Positions 41,647 through 49,861 of a stretch of DNA of 64,000 nucleotides are shown here, piece by piece. The stretch is taken from positions 620,001 to 684,000 of the forward strand of contig NZ_LR733303.1 in assembly GCF_902506105.1 (NCBI RefSeq). Reading direction: 5' to 3'. Numbering within the stretch: position 1 is the stretch's first letter; every line of letters starts with the position of its first letter. Position numbers and translations under genes: made by a program. This DNA is from Aeromicrobium sp. 9AM. GTDB taxonomy: Bacteria; Actinomycetota; Actinomycetes; Propionibacteriales; Nocardioidaceae. Under the pieces are notes generated by a model. That model was given only the letters and a program-made list of their open reading frames with translations. It ran no database searches and had not been told where the DNA came from.

Positions 41647-43307
41647 CGTTCACGGTCTGGGCCCCCGACCTCCAGCGCGTACGCCTGCAGGTCGGCGGCA
41701 CCGATCACGCGATGCAGCCCGGCGAGGGCGGCTGGTGGCACGCAGACGTCGAGGCGGAGCCCGGCACCGACTACGCGTTCCTGCTCGGTGACGACGACAC
41801 TCCGCTGCCTGACCCGCGCTCGCGGTGGCAGCCCAGTGGTGTGCACGCGGCCTCCCGGACGTACGACCACGACGACTTCGCCTGGACCGACGCAGACTGG
41901 CATGGTCGCGCCCTTGAGGGGTCGGTGATCTACGAGCTGCACATCGGCACGTTCACCCCCGGGCGTACGTTCGACGCCGCCATCGAGCGGCTCGACCACC
42001 TCGTCGACCTCGGCATCGACCTCGTCGAGGTGCTGCCGGTCAACTCGTTCGACGGCGACGCGGGCTGGGGCTACGACGGGGTGCTGTGGGGCGCGGTGCA
42101 CGAGCCGTACGGGGGACCGGACGGGTTCAAGCGTTTCGTCGACGCGTGCCATGCGCGCGGGCTCGGCGTCGTGCTCGACGTCGTCTACAACCATCTCGGG
42201 CCGTCGGGCGCCTACCTCGACCGCTTCGGCCCCTACTTCGCCGGCCAGAACGACTGGGGGCCCGGGCTCAACCTCGACGGGCCGCAGTCCGACGAGGTGC
42301 GGCGCTATGTGCTCGACAACGCGCTCGGCTGGTTCGAGCACTTCCACGTCGACGCGCTGCGGCTCGATGCCGTGCACGCGCTGGCTGATCGGCGGGCATT
42401 GACCCTGCTCGAGGAGCTGTCGGCAGAGACCGCTCGTATGTCTGACGTGCTCGGCCGGCTGTTGACCTTGATCGCGGAGTCCGACCTCAACGACCCGCGT
42501 ATGGTCATGCCACGCTCGGCGAACGGGCTCGGCATGGACGCGCAGTGGAGCGACGACCTGCACCATGCGCTGCACGTACGGCTGACGGGGGAGACCGACG
42601 GCTACTACGCCGACTTCGCCGCGCACAATGCGCTGGCCACGACGTTGCGCGGCGCGTTCTTCCACGCCGGCACGTGGTCGTCGTTCCGCGAACGTACGCA
42701 CGGCCGTCCCGTCGACACCTCTCAGCTGACCGGCACCTCGTTCCTCGCGTACCTGCAGAACCACGACCAGATCGGCAACCGCGCCACCGGCGACCGCATC
42801 TCGGCGTCCGTCTCGCCCGGCTTGCAGGCCTGCGGTGCGGCGATCGTGCTGCTGGGCCCTTGCACGCCGATGCTGTTCATGGGGGAGGAGTGGGCGGCCA
42901 GCACGCCGTGGCAGTTCTTCGCGTCGTTCCCCGATCCCGAGCTTGCCGAGGCCGTACGCACCGGTCGCCGCCGCGAGTTCGGCCGGCACGGCTGGGGCGA
43001 GTCCGAGGTGCCCGACCCGATGGACCCGGCGACCGTCGAGCGTTCGACCCTGGACTGGTCGGAGCTGTCCTCGCCGGACCATGCCTCGATGCTCGGCGTC
43101 TATCGCTCCTTGATCGCGCTGCGCCGCTCACAGCCTGAGCTGGCCGATCCGTCGCTCGACGGTTTCGTTGTCGAGGTCGCCGACGACGACTCCTGGCTCG
43201 TCATGCACCGCGGTTCGCTCCGCGTCGTCGTCAGCTTCGCCGAGGAGTCGTTCGAGGTCCGTACGTCCGACGACCGCGTGCTGCTGTCGTGGGGGTCAGC
43301 GGGCTAG
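41643..43307 (+). CDS. treZ: Malto-oligosyltrehalose trehalohydrolase
   Basis: TreZ (554 residues) releases trehalose from the TreY product. It has an N-terminal beta domain ('FTVWAPDLQRVRLQV'), then a GH13 barrel with D242 (ALRLDAVHAL), E279 (LIAESDLND) and D375 (LQNHDQIGNRA) and the TreZ word 'FMGEEWAASTPWQFFASFPDPELAEAVRTGRRREF'. GTG 41643 overlaps the aldo/keto reductase stop. Together with GlgX and TreY it completes the glycogen-to-trehalose route, although it is separated from them by two genes. Confidence 0.96.
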   Translation: MTFTVWAPDLQRVRLQVGGTDHAMQPGEGGWWHADVEAEPGTDYAFLLGDDDTPLPDPRSRWQPSGVHAASRTYDHDDFAWTDADWHGRALEGSVIYELHIGTFTPGRTFDAAIERLDHLVDLGIDLVEVLPVNSFDGDAGWGYDGVLWGAVHEPYGGPDGFKRFVDACHARGLGVVLDVVYNHLGPSGAYLDRFGPYFAGQNDWGPGLNLDGPQSDEVRRYVLDNALGWFEHFHVDALRLDAVHALADRRALTLLEELSAETARMSDVLGRLLTLIAESDLNDPRMVMPRSANGLGMDAQWSDDLHHALHVRLTGETDGYYADFAAHNALATTLRGAFFHAGTWSSFRERTHGRPVDTSQLTGTSFLAYLQNHDQIGNRATGDRISASVSPGLQACGAAIVLLGPCTPMLFMGEEWAASTPWQFFASFPDPELAEAVRTGRRREFGRHGWGESEVPDPMDPATVERSTLDWSELSSPDHASMLGVYRSLIALRRSQPELADPSLDGFVVEVADDDSWLVMHRGSLRVVVSFAEESFEVRTSDDRVLLSWGSAG

Positions 43308-44038
43308 TCGCGGTCCCAGTCGCGTGACGACTCGTCCTTGTCACGCGCGAGCCGGTTGCGCCGCTCCTCCTCGCGCTTGGAGTACGTGGCCGCCCGGATG
43401 GCCTCGTCCGACTCCAGGCCGCTGCCGAGGCCGCCGCCGACGGTGGCGGCTGAGGCCACGAACCAGGCGAGGACGAACAGCTCTTGGTAGCCGAACGACC
43501 TGTTGAGGTAGCCGCCCCTGACGGAGGGATCGAGGACGAACATCGCCCATACGAGGTTCACGACATACAGGGCGAGGTAGCAGATGACCACGCCGGTCGT
43601 CAGGGTGATCAGGGTCGAGGCGTTGTAGAGACGGGATCGCTCCCGGGCCTCGTGGGAGTCGTTGTCGGGACGATCCCAGAGCCCGCCATCGATCACGAGC
43701 CAGGCGACGACGAGGGATATCGAAGCGATCGTCGCGACGATGAGTCGCCACCACGCCATGGAGTCGGCGAGCAGCCACACGGTGGAGTTGATCGTCGCGA
43801 CCGCCCCTGTCGCCAGCGCCGCGACGAGCGCTGACTTCAGTCCGGGCACGAGCAGCCACGGGCGGTTCGCCAGCACCATCCCGAGGAGCAGGCGCCACCG
43901 GCCACCCGGTCGTGCCACCGGAATGCGGCGCTCGTCCGTGGATGAGTCAGCCAGGCCTTCGACGAGCTGAGCGATCGCGTGCCGAGTGCGAGACCGCATA
44001 CGCAGACCGCCCAAAGCGGGCAGCGACAGCACGGCCAT
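43304..44038 (-). CDS. Membrane protein, C-terminal part of an apparently split gene
   Basis: The 244-residue product starts MAVLSLPALGGLRMRSRTRHAIAQLV and then has about four membrane segments (about 63-80, 92-115, 142-170, 185-205). In related actinobacterial proteins I recall the 'ALVSLPALGALRLRRRVR' segment sits in the middle of one longer protein whose first part is what the gene just upstream encodes. The two frames here are the same and are separated only by a TAA at 44042-44044. It may be translated from ATG 44038 or, in an intact ancestor, as one protein. Overlaps treZ convergently by 4 bp. Confidence 0.7.
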   Translation of the reverse strand: MAVLSLPALGGLRMRSRTRHAIAQLVEGLADSSTDERRIPVARPGGRWRLLLGMVLANRPWLLVPGLKSALVAALATGAVATINSTVWLLADSMAWWRLIVATIASISLVVAWLVIDGGLWDRPDNDSHEARERSRLYNASTLITLTTGVVICYLALYVVNLVWAMFVLDPSVRGGYLNRSFGYQELFVLAWFVASAATVGGGLGSGLESDEAIRAATYSKREEERRNRLARDKDESSRDWDRD

Positions 44039-44041
44039 CCG

Positions 44042-44326
44042 TTACCCCGGATCGGTCTGGACGAGCAGGTAGCGGCTGTCGTCGTCGCGGAGCGGAAGCT
44101 CCGTCAGGCCGACCACCAGGTCCCAGTCGTGTCCCGCGGCTTCATCTCTGAGACGGCCCAAGGCGGTGTCGACGTCCTCGCAGTCGACAGTGAACGGCTC
44201 ACTCACGACTTCGACGTCCCAGCCGCCAGGATTGTCGCCGTCCGGCGGATCGAGGTCACTCATCTCGTGCGCGATCTGTGTGGGCAGTGCTGGATCAGCC
44301 ACCAGGCCGATTTGGAGCTGCTTCAT
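44042..44326 (-). CDS. N-terminal part of an apparently split gene
   Basis: The 94-residue product (MKQLQIGLVADPALPTQIAHEM ... 'DWDLVVGLTELPLRDDDSRYLLVQTDPG') looks like a soluble N-terminal domain that stops abruptly. The next in-frame codons after its TAA are CGG and then the ATG of the membrane-protein frame, giving a continuous family-like sequence if the stop is ignored. Function of the family is unknown. Either a recent nonsense mutation, a sequencing error or a true two-gene version. Confidence 0.65.
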   Translation of the reverse strand: MKQLQIGLVADPALPTQIAHEMSDLDPPDGDNPGGWDVEVVSEPFTVDCEDVDTALGRLRDEAAGHDWDLVVGLTELPLRDDDSRYLLVQTDPG

Positions 44327-44377
44327 ATGGGCGAACTACCCACGATCCTCGTTCCGACACATGCTACCTGCGCGTGG

Positions 44378-45565
44378 CTAGCGAGCTCCGGAATCCGGTA
44401 CGCCGGTGTAGTCGGGCAGCTCGGGACCGCCGACCGCTCGCTCGATCAGCGCCATGAGGGCTTCCATGTCGGGCTCCGGGCCCGGCTCGGCCTCAGGGTC
44501 GGCGGTGAGCATCTGTACGTGCATACGGCCGATCTCCTGGTTGTCCTCGACGTACGTACGCATCCGCGCCTCGTAGGCGGCGAATCCGGCCACCGGGTCC
44601 CAGTCGGCGGCGGCCAGCTCTCCGGCGAGCATGTATGCCCCGACCAGCGCCAGTCCGGTGCCTGCGCCAGACATCGGCGACGCGCTGAATGCGGCATCCC
44701 CGAGCAACCCGACCCGTCCTTTGGCCCAGTGGTCCATCACGACCTGCGCGACCTGGTCGAGGTAGAAGTCGGGGGTGTCGTCGAGGTGCTCGAGGATGCG
44801 CGAGGTCTCCCAGCCCACGCCGGCCATCTGCTCGCGCAGCAGCCGCTTCTGGCCCTCGACGTCGCGGTAGTCGATGTAGAAGTCGGGTGACGGGAACGAG
44901 AGCATGGCGATCGCCTGACTTGCGTCGTGGATGGGTCGCAGGCCCGCGGAGCGCCCCGCCTCGTGGTAGTCGATCAGCCAGCGATCGAGACCAAACTCGT
45001 TGGGAACGCTGTAGAACGCCAGCACGAGCCCGAGGTGCCGGACGTACTGCTCGCGCGGCCCGAAGACCATCCCGCGCAACGCCGAGTGCAACCCGTCCGC
45101 GCCGATCACCAGCTCGAAGCGCCTCTGGTCTCCGCTCGCGAAGGTGACGTCGACCCCATCCGCGTCCTGGGTAAGATCGGCGATCCGGTCGCCGAAGACG
45201 TACTCGACACCGTCGCGCGTGTCGTCGTAGAGCACCTGGGCGAAGTCGCCGCGCAGGACCTCGATCTCCGAGATGTATCCGTCGCCGTCGTTCTCCTCCG
45301 CGCGATGGGTGTCCAGCACCTTCCCTTCCGCGTCCACCACGTACGCGCCAGCGGTGTCGGTGCACACCGCGCGTATGGCCTCGTCGAGCCCCATGCGCCG
45401 GATGACCTCCTTGGCCACTCCGCGCGCGTCCACGGCCTGCCCGCCCGGACGCAGCCCGGGCGACTGCTCGACCACCGTCACCTCGGCGCCCCTGCGCCGC
45501 AGCCAGTGCGCCAGCGCCGGACCTGCGATGCTCGCTCCCGAAATCAAGACCCTGTTCGTGCTCAT
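44378..45565 (-). CDS. FAD-dependent aromatic hydroxylase-type monooxygenase
   Basis: The 395-residue flavoprotein has the FAD-binding motif in a slightly altered form ('LISGASIAGPALAHWLRRRGAEVTVVE'), the 'LVIGADGLHSALR' DG segment and the second FAD motif 'VGLLGDAAFSASPMSGAGTGLALVGAYMLAGEL', quoted in parts. It belongs with TetX/PHBH-like class A monooxygenases that hydroxylate small aromatic or antibiotic molecules. RBS GAGAAGGGG precedes ATG 45565. It is alone in its direction apart from the split gene downstream. Confidence 0.92.
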   Translation of the reverse strand: MSTNRVLISGASIAGPALAHWLRRRGAEVTVVEQSPGLRPGGQAVDARGVAKEVIRRMGLDEAIRAVCTDTAGAYVVDAEGKVLDTHRAEENDGDGYISEIEVLRGDFAQVLYDDTRDGVEYVFGDRIADLTQDADGVDVTFASGDQRRFELVIGADGLHSALRGMVFGPREQYVRHLGLVLAFYSVPNEFGLDRWLIDYHEAGRSAGLRPIHDASQAIAMLSFPSPDFYIDYRDVEGQKRLLREQMAGVGWETSRILEHLDDTPDFYLDQVAQVVMDHWAKGRVGLLGDAAFSASPMSGAGTGLALVGAYMLAGELAAADWDPVAGFAAYEARMRTYVEDNQEIGRMHVQMLTADPEAEPGPEPDMEALMALIERAVGGPELPDYTGVPDSGAR

Positions 45566-45758
45566 CGTGTCCCCTTCTCATCCGTCGGCTGTCGGCCGAC
45601 TCTCACCCACTCCACGAACGGGTTTCGGCGAATACGACAGCCGCCGAGGGCTCATCACCCACGTCCACGACGACGACCGGACGCGAGCGACCCTCGACCT
45701 CGTGGTTCCCTGAGCCGAGCGAAGGAAGGTCTCGGCCGGCCGGTCCGACTTCGGTTTG

Positions 45759-45832
45759 TGGAGCGGACGCGAGGATTTGAACCTCGACCCATTCCCTGGA
45801 AGGGAAGCGTGCTGCAACTACACCACGTCCGC
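45759..45832 (-). tRNA. tRNA-Gly (anticodon TCC)
   Basis: Minus strand: acceptor arms GCGGACG (45826-45832) and CGTCCGC (45763-45769) pair fully; the T arm CGAGG/CCTCG holds TTCAAAT; the anticodon loop is CTTCCAG (TCC) and CCA is encoded (45759-45761). The first anticodon-stem pair is a C/T mismatch. A CATAAT at 45866-45871 could be its -10 box. Confidence 0.95.
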
Positions 45833-45972
45833 GAAGCCAGCCTCTGTCGAGCCTGACAACTTCCGATTATGAACCATCTCGAGCACCATCCGGGTGGCAG
45901 GTCCTCGGCAACAACCATCCTGTCTGCGGTCGGTGACATAGTCGGGACAGCCGAGCCGAGGAGTGACTGGAT

Positions 45973-46461
45973 ATGAGTGAAGTCCCCGACGTGCCACCCG
46001 CCGTGGTTCTCAGGAATGTCGAGGACCAGGACGTCGAGGTGTTCTTCGAGCACGAGGCGGATCCGCAGGCGGTCGAGATGGCGGCGTTTCCCGCTCGCGA
46101 CAGGGATCAGGTCGCGGCGCACTGGGCGAAGGTCCGCGGGGACGACACCCTCGTGGTGCGCACGATCGTTGCGGATGGCGCGGTGGCGGGCTACATCTGC
46201 AGCTGGCCGCAGGACGGGCAGCAGCTGCTCGGCTACTGGATCGGGCGCGAGTTCTGGGGCCGCAGCGTCGCGACGCAGGCGCTCGGCCTGCTGACCGAGG
46301 AAGTGTCGGTCCGACCGCTGTACGCCCATGTCGTCGCGCACAACGCGGGTTCGATCCGTGTCCTGGAGAAGTGCGGGTTTCGGCGCGATCGCGCGGAGGA
46401 CGCGAAGCCGCCCGCGCCTGACGATGGCATCGAGGAACTCACCTACGCGCTGAAGGCCTAA
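45973..46461 (+). CDS. GNAT acetyltransferase (RimJ/RimL type)
   Basis: The 162-residue protein has the acetyl-CoA pattern 'GYWIGREFWGRSVATQALGLLTEE' and the RimJ-like end 'VAHNAGSIRVLEKCGFRRDRAED'. It should acetylate an amine on a small molecule or protein N terminus; substrate unknown. GAGGAGTGACTGGAT precedes ATG 45973. It is separate from the tRNA, which is divergent. Confidence 0.9.
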   Translation: MSEVPDVPPAVVLRNVEDQDVEVFFEHEADPQAVEMAAFPARDRDQVAAHWAKVRGDDTLVVRTIVADGAVAGYICSWPQDGQQLLGYWIGREFWGRSVATQALGLLTEEVSVRPLYAHVVAHNAGSIRVLEKCGFRRDRAEDAKPPAPDDGIEELTYALKA

Positions 46462-46521
46462 GAGCCCGCCGGCCGGTCACCCAGCTTCGCGCGGAAACTC
46501 GGCACGAACTGTCGCTGGAGG

Positions 46522-47340
46522 TCAGGACGCCAGCAGTACCAGTGCGCAGGCCGGTACGTCGTACGACCCGTCGTCGCAGCGGTACTGGGTGATGAAGTCC
46601 GCGGCCGTCGTACGGGCGGCGGCGAGCTGCTGGGGCGAGGCGTTCGCGAGGGCGGCCGCGATCGGGGGTGCGAGCACGCGGACCATGTCGAACAGCTCGT
46701 CCGCGGAGGCGTACCGGCGAGTGTAGGAGACGACCTCGACCGAGACGTCGCCGAACCCGGCCTCGCGGGCGAGCTTCTCGAGCTCGTCAGGGTCGCCGAG
46801 TGAGAAGGGGCCGCCGGGCTCGGTCGGCATGGGGCCGTTGAGGAGGCCGGTCATCATGGTGGCGAACCCGACGCTGACCATCCACGGGTTGTTGTCGGGC
46901 GTACCCCAGACCGTGGCGGCGAGCCGCCCGCCGGGTCGCAGGACGCGGCGGATCTCGCGGAGCGCTTCGACCGGCTCGGGGACGAACATCAGGCCCATCC
47001 GGCACACGACCGCGTCGTGTGCCGCAGGCGGCCCCGCGATCGCGGCGGCATCGATCGTCGCCACGCTGGCAGTGGGCGCGTTCGCGAGCCGTCGCTCCAG
47101 CACCGCAACGAATTCCGGCGCGACATCGCTGGCGACCAGCGACCCGTCCGGCCCGACCAGCTCAACCAGGTGGGTGGCGAGGTGACCGGTGCCCGCGCTG
47201 AGCTCGAGCACGTTCTCGCCCGGCGCGATCGCGGCGGCAGCGAGCAGCGCCTCGGTCACGGTCGCGCTGGTCTCCTCTATGCCCGCGGAGTGGGCCTCCC
47301 AAGAGGCCGCCACGCTGGACCAGTCTGATGCAGTCATCAT
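46522..47340 (-). CDS. SAM-dependent class I methyltransferase
   Basis: The 272-residue protein has motif I 'VLELSAGTGHLATHLVELVG', the acidic end of strand 2 ('LVASDVAPEFVAV') and the post-motif 'LREIRRVLRPGGRLAATVWG', i.e. a UbiE/COQ5-like fold. Substrate unknown. Three closely spaced starts exist (GTG 47346, ATG 47340, ATG 47337). It is divergent from a TetR gene with a palindrome between, so that TetR protein is the likely regulator. Confidence 0.88.
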   Translation of the reverse strand: MMTASDWSSVAASWEAHSAGIEETSATVTEALLAAAAIAPGENVLELSAGTGHLATHLVELVGPDGSLVASDVAPEFVAVLERRLANAPTASVATIDAAAIAGPPAAHDAVVCRMGLMFVPEPVEALREIRRVLRPGGRLAATVWGTPDNNPWMVSVGFATMMTGLLNGPMPTEPGGPFSLGDPDELEKLAREAGFGDVSVEVVSYTRRYASADELFDMVRVLAPPIAAALANASPQQLAAARTTAADFITQYRCDDGSYDVPACALVLLAS

Positions 47341-47359
47341 GATCACCTATACTTTCGAT

Positions 47360-47372
47360 GTAGTGTTACTAC
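47360..47372. promoter_or_regulatory. Palindrome between methyltransferase and TetR genes
   Basis: GTAGTGTTACTAC (5-bp arms around GTT) lies next to TATACT (47349-47354), whose complement and flanks can act as a -10 box in both directions. A TetR operator is inferred. Confidence 0.5.
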
Positions 47373-47397
47373 GTTCAATACAGTGATGGTGTATCCA

Positions 47398-48081
47398 ATG
47401 AATGAGTCTGTCAAGAGGCCTTACGATGCAACCCGTCGTCGCGCCCAGGCCCGCGAGACCCAGCGGGCGATCCTGCGGGCGGCGCACGACCTGTTCGTCG
47501 AGCAGGGCTATGGGCGCACCACCATTGCGCAGGTCGCGGAGCGTGCGGGTGTCTCGCCCGAGACGATCTACGCCACGTTCAAGAACAAGGCGACCCTGCT
47601 GCACCGCACCTGGGACGTGACCATCGGCGGCGACGACGAGGAGGTCGTCTTCCACGAGCGACCCGAGGTGGTGGCGATACGGGCCGAGCCGGACCTGGCC
47701 ACGCGGTTCATGATGCACGCGAAGTTCTCCACGGCGACCGCACGTCGGATGACCCCGTTCGTCAGGTCGGTGCATGGCGCCGCCGCCAGCGAGGCCAGCG
47801 CCGCCCAGATGGCGGCCGAGATGGAGGGGCAGCGCCTGGCGGGACTGTCCGTGATGGCGCGCGAGGCCGCGGCAACCGGACAGCTCAAGGTCACCGAGGA
47901 GGAGTGCCGCGACCTGATCTGGGCGATGACCGACGGGCACCTGTGGCACCAACTGGTGGTCGAGCGGGGCTGGAGCGATGAGCAGTACGCAGATTGGCTG
48001 GGCCGGATGTGGGTCAACCTGCTCGTGCAGGATCCGGTCCGTGACCTCGCGGCCCGAGACGCAGCGCGCGCGGCGGAGTGA
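47398..48081 (+). CDS. TetR-family regulator
   Basis: The product (227 residues from ATG 47398) has the TetR helix-turn-helix 'TTIAQVAERAGVSPETIYATFKNKATLLH' at about 40-68 and a helical ligand domain. Upstream in-frame starts at 47383, 47386 and 47389 would add 3-5 residues; 47398 is preferred because the others lie on the putative promoter/operator region. It probably controls itself and the divergent methyltransferase. Confidence 0.9.
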   Translation: MNESVKRPYDATRRRAQARETQRAILRAAHDLFVEQGYGRTTIAQVAERAGVSPETIYATFKNKATLLHRTWDVTIGGDDEEVVFHERPEVVAIRAEPDLATRFMMHAKFSTATARRMTPFVRSVHGAAASEASAAQMAAEMEGQRLAGLSVMAREAAATGQLKVTEEECRDLIWAMTDGHLWHQLVVERGWSDEQYADWLGRMWVNLLVQDPVRDLAARDAARAAE

Positions 48082-48141
48082 CGCGGGCATGCCTGGCCGC
48101 GGTGGACTGGCGTCCACGGGGTGGCGCTGCTCGGAACCTTC

Positions 48142-48147
48142 TAGCAT
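48142..48147 (+). promoter_or_regulatory. -10 box of the 100-residue membrane protein gene
   Basis: TAGCAT followed by 6 bp and the ATG at 48154. Confidence 0.6.
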
Positions 48148-48153
48148 CGGGTG

Positions 48154-48456
48154 ATGAAGTGGCTGGTGCGGATTGCAGCTGGTGTGCTGATCGCGTTTCT
48201 CGGACTCACGATGTTCCGAGTAGGCGGATACGCCAGAGCGAACATCTTCGCCATTGCGGCCATCTTGTATTGCGTGGGGAGATTTGAGGGCCTCGAAATG
48301 AACAACTTCTGGGGCGACGACGATGACGATGGCCAAGGTCCACTCAAGCCCACCTTACAACCCCGACCTACGCGTGCCATGACGAGATCGCGGCGACAAG
48401 ACGCGGCTCGAGGACTTATCTCTCAGGTCGGGCCTTTGCTGTTTGGTGGGCTCTGA
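48154..48456 (+). CDS. Small two-helix membrane protein with acidic turn
   Basis: The 100-residue product has two hydrophobic helices (about 3-20 and 27-42), a DDDDD run (about 55-59, GDDDDDGQG) and a basic C-terminal tail. No family recognised. The leaderless promoter supports the start. Its last 41 bp overlap the end of the convergent CGNR regulator gene, so the basic tail may not be under strong constraint. Confidence 0.6.
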   Translation: MKWLVRIAAGVLIAFLGLTMFRVGGYARANIFAIAAILYCVGRFEGLEMNNFWGDDDDDGQGPLKPTLQPRPTRAMTRSRRQDAARGLISQVGPLLFGGL

Positions 48457-48991
48457 AGCGCGCCTTCTTCTGGCGGTTCCCGCACGTGTTCATGTCGCAC
48501 CATTTGCGGGTGTGGCTTTGGCTGGTGTCGAGGAAGACCGCTCGGCAGGTCGACGACGCGCACAAGGCGAGCCTGCCGTCGCGATCGCCGGCGATGGTGC
48601 TGATGGCGTCGGCCGCGATCACGCTGAGTGCGTCCTCGACGCAGGGTGTCGGGCTGAGCTGCCAATGTCGCTGGCCGTCAGGCGTCAAGCTTGCCGCGGC
48701 CCAGCCTTGGGCGCTGCAGTCGTTGATCAGACGGACGGCAGTGGTCGGCAGCACGTCTTGGGTGGCGGCCGCTGTCGCCGCAGCATGAATCGCCTCTCGC
48801 AGCGCCCGAGCGCGTTCGAGCTGAGCATTGCTGCAGGACTCAACTGGAAGGCCATGGATCTCCAGCCAATCGGTCAGTCGTTGCGGCGTGGGAATGCGCT
48901 CGACCGCCGTGCCATGGCGTTCCGAGAGGGTCCCCGTGAACGCCGTCGCGAGCACCTTCCCGGTGCGGAACTGAGGGAAGCCAGCAGTCAT
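48416..48991 (-). CDS. CGNR zinc-finger regulator (ABATE domain)
   Basis: The 191-residue protein has a helical ABATE (DUF1470) domain and a C-terminal zinc finger of the CGNR family: 'LALCASSTCRAVFLDTSQSHTRKWCDMNTCGNRQKKARFRAH', with paired Cys residues and the CGNR word itself. Such proteins are thought to be stress- or ligand-sensing DNA-binding regulators. It is divergent from a LysE exporter gene with repeated motifs between them. Leaderless ATG 48991. Confidence 0.93.
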   Translation of the reverse strand: MTAGFPQFRTGKVLATAFTGTLSERHGTAVERIPTPQRLTDWLEIHGLPVESCSNAQLERARALREAIHAAATAAATQDVLPTTAVRLINDCSAQGWAAASLTPDGQRHWQLSPTPCVEDALSVIAADAISTIAGDRDGRLALCASSTCRAVFLDTSQSHTRKWCDMNTCGNRQKKARFRAHQTAKARPER

Positions 48992-49056
48992 GGAACCACC
49001 ATAGCCGGTTGCGGATCGACGAGTGCGTTGGTAGAACCGTCATAGAAGGTTCCATA
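48992..49056. promoter_or_regulatory. Repeated motifs in the CGNR/LysE divergent region
   Basis: GGAACCACCATAG (48992-49004) and AGAACCGTCATAG (49033-49045) match at 10 of 13 positions, and TATGGAACC appears inverted at 49048-49056. They cover the CGNR promoter and the area upstream of the LysE gene, as expected for operator sites of the CGNR protein. Confidence 0.45.
48998..49003 (-). promoter_or_regulatory. -10 box of the CGNR gene (leaderless)
   Basis: Minus-strand TATGGT, 6 bp before ATG 48991. Confidence 0.6.
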
Positions 49057-49075
49057 TTTTGGGGGGTTGGGAGCG

Positions 49076-49699
49076 ATGGTTGACCTTGCGGTTCTTCCGG
49101 GCTTCGTTGCCGTCATCTTGCTGTTCCTCATCCCGCCCGGGCCCGACATGGCATACGTGATTGCCGCTGGTCTCGAGGCCGGTCGGCGAAGCGCCGTGCA
49201 CGCGATCCTGGGCATCGGGACTGGCATGAGCGTGTACGCGACCGCAGTCGTGATCGGCGTGGGACGGGCGGCTCACTCGTACCCGATGTTGCTCGACGCC
49301 GTGAAGCTGTTGGGCGCGGCCTACCTCTTGTGGCTCGCGTACGTGACCATCCGCGGCGCCCATAGATCGACCGGCGATGTTCGTGGCGCTTCAGCCACGC
49401 GGCCGTACCTCCGTGGGGTGATCGTCAGTCTGACCAACCCGAAGCTGCTGCTGTTCTTCCTTCCTGTCCTCCCGCAGTTCACAGGAAATGCGCTGAATAC
49501 CGAGATGCAGTTGGCGATGCTGGGCGCCATCAACGTGATGACCGAGGTCCTGCTCTACGGAACCATCGGAGTGACGGCAGGGACCTTCCAATCCCGTTTC
49601 AGGAGTTCCCGTAGGGCCGGTGCGGCATTGAACTACATGGCCGGCGCCGTCTACCTGGGACTGGCGGGCGTAGTCGTGGCGGAGGTCTTGGCGGGTTGA
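49076..49699 (+). CDS. LysE/RhtB-family exporter
   Basis: The 207-residue protein has about six membrane helices and the LysE signature 'FLIPPGPDMAYVIAAGLEAGRRSAVHAILGIGTG' near the N terminus and 'GVIVSLTNPKLLLFFLPVLPQF' in the middle, quoted in parts. It should export an amino acid or small metabolite. ATG 49076 follows TTGGGAGC. Its divergent neighbour, the CGNR protein, is the likely regulator. Confidence 0.92.
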   Translation: MVDLAVLPGFVAVILLFLIPPGPDMAYVIAAGLEAGRRSAVHAILGIGTGMSVYATAVVIGVGRAAHSYPMLLDAVKLLGAAYLLWLAYVTIRGAHRSTGDVRGASATRPYLRGVIVSLTNPKLLLFFLPVLPQFTGNALNTEMQLAMLGAINVMTEVLLYGTIGVTAGTFQSRFRSSRRAGAALNYMAGAVYLGLAGVVVAEVLAG

Positions 49700-49861
49700 C
49701 CTCGTGGACTCACGTCGCGACGCTTCGTACACGGGCGGGCTTTCGGTGCTTCGGGCTCTTTGTCTGTCAGTTCAGCCGTCCCCGAGTCGGACGCGGCGGA
49801 ATGCCGCTGGAGGGCAGCGTCCGACGGCCAGGCCTGTGGCGACGACCGTCCGGACCGCTGT

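Noticed and set aside
45690..45735. A 'gagccgagcgaagga' stretch as another copy of the dispersed repeat
   Set aside because: It shares only a few bases with the core and may belong to another repeat type; not enough copies in the window to decide.
45759..45832. The tRNA-Gly gene as an integration (att) site for a genomic island
   Set aside because: No integrase gene and no partial copy of the tRNA 3' end were seen on either side, although the flanks have accessory character.
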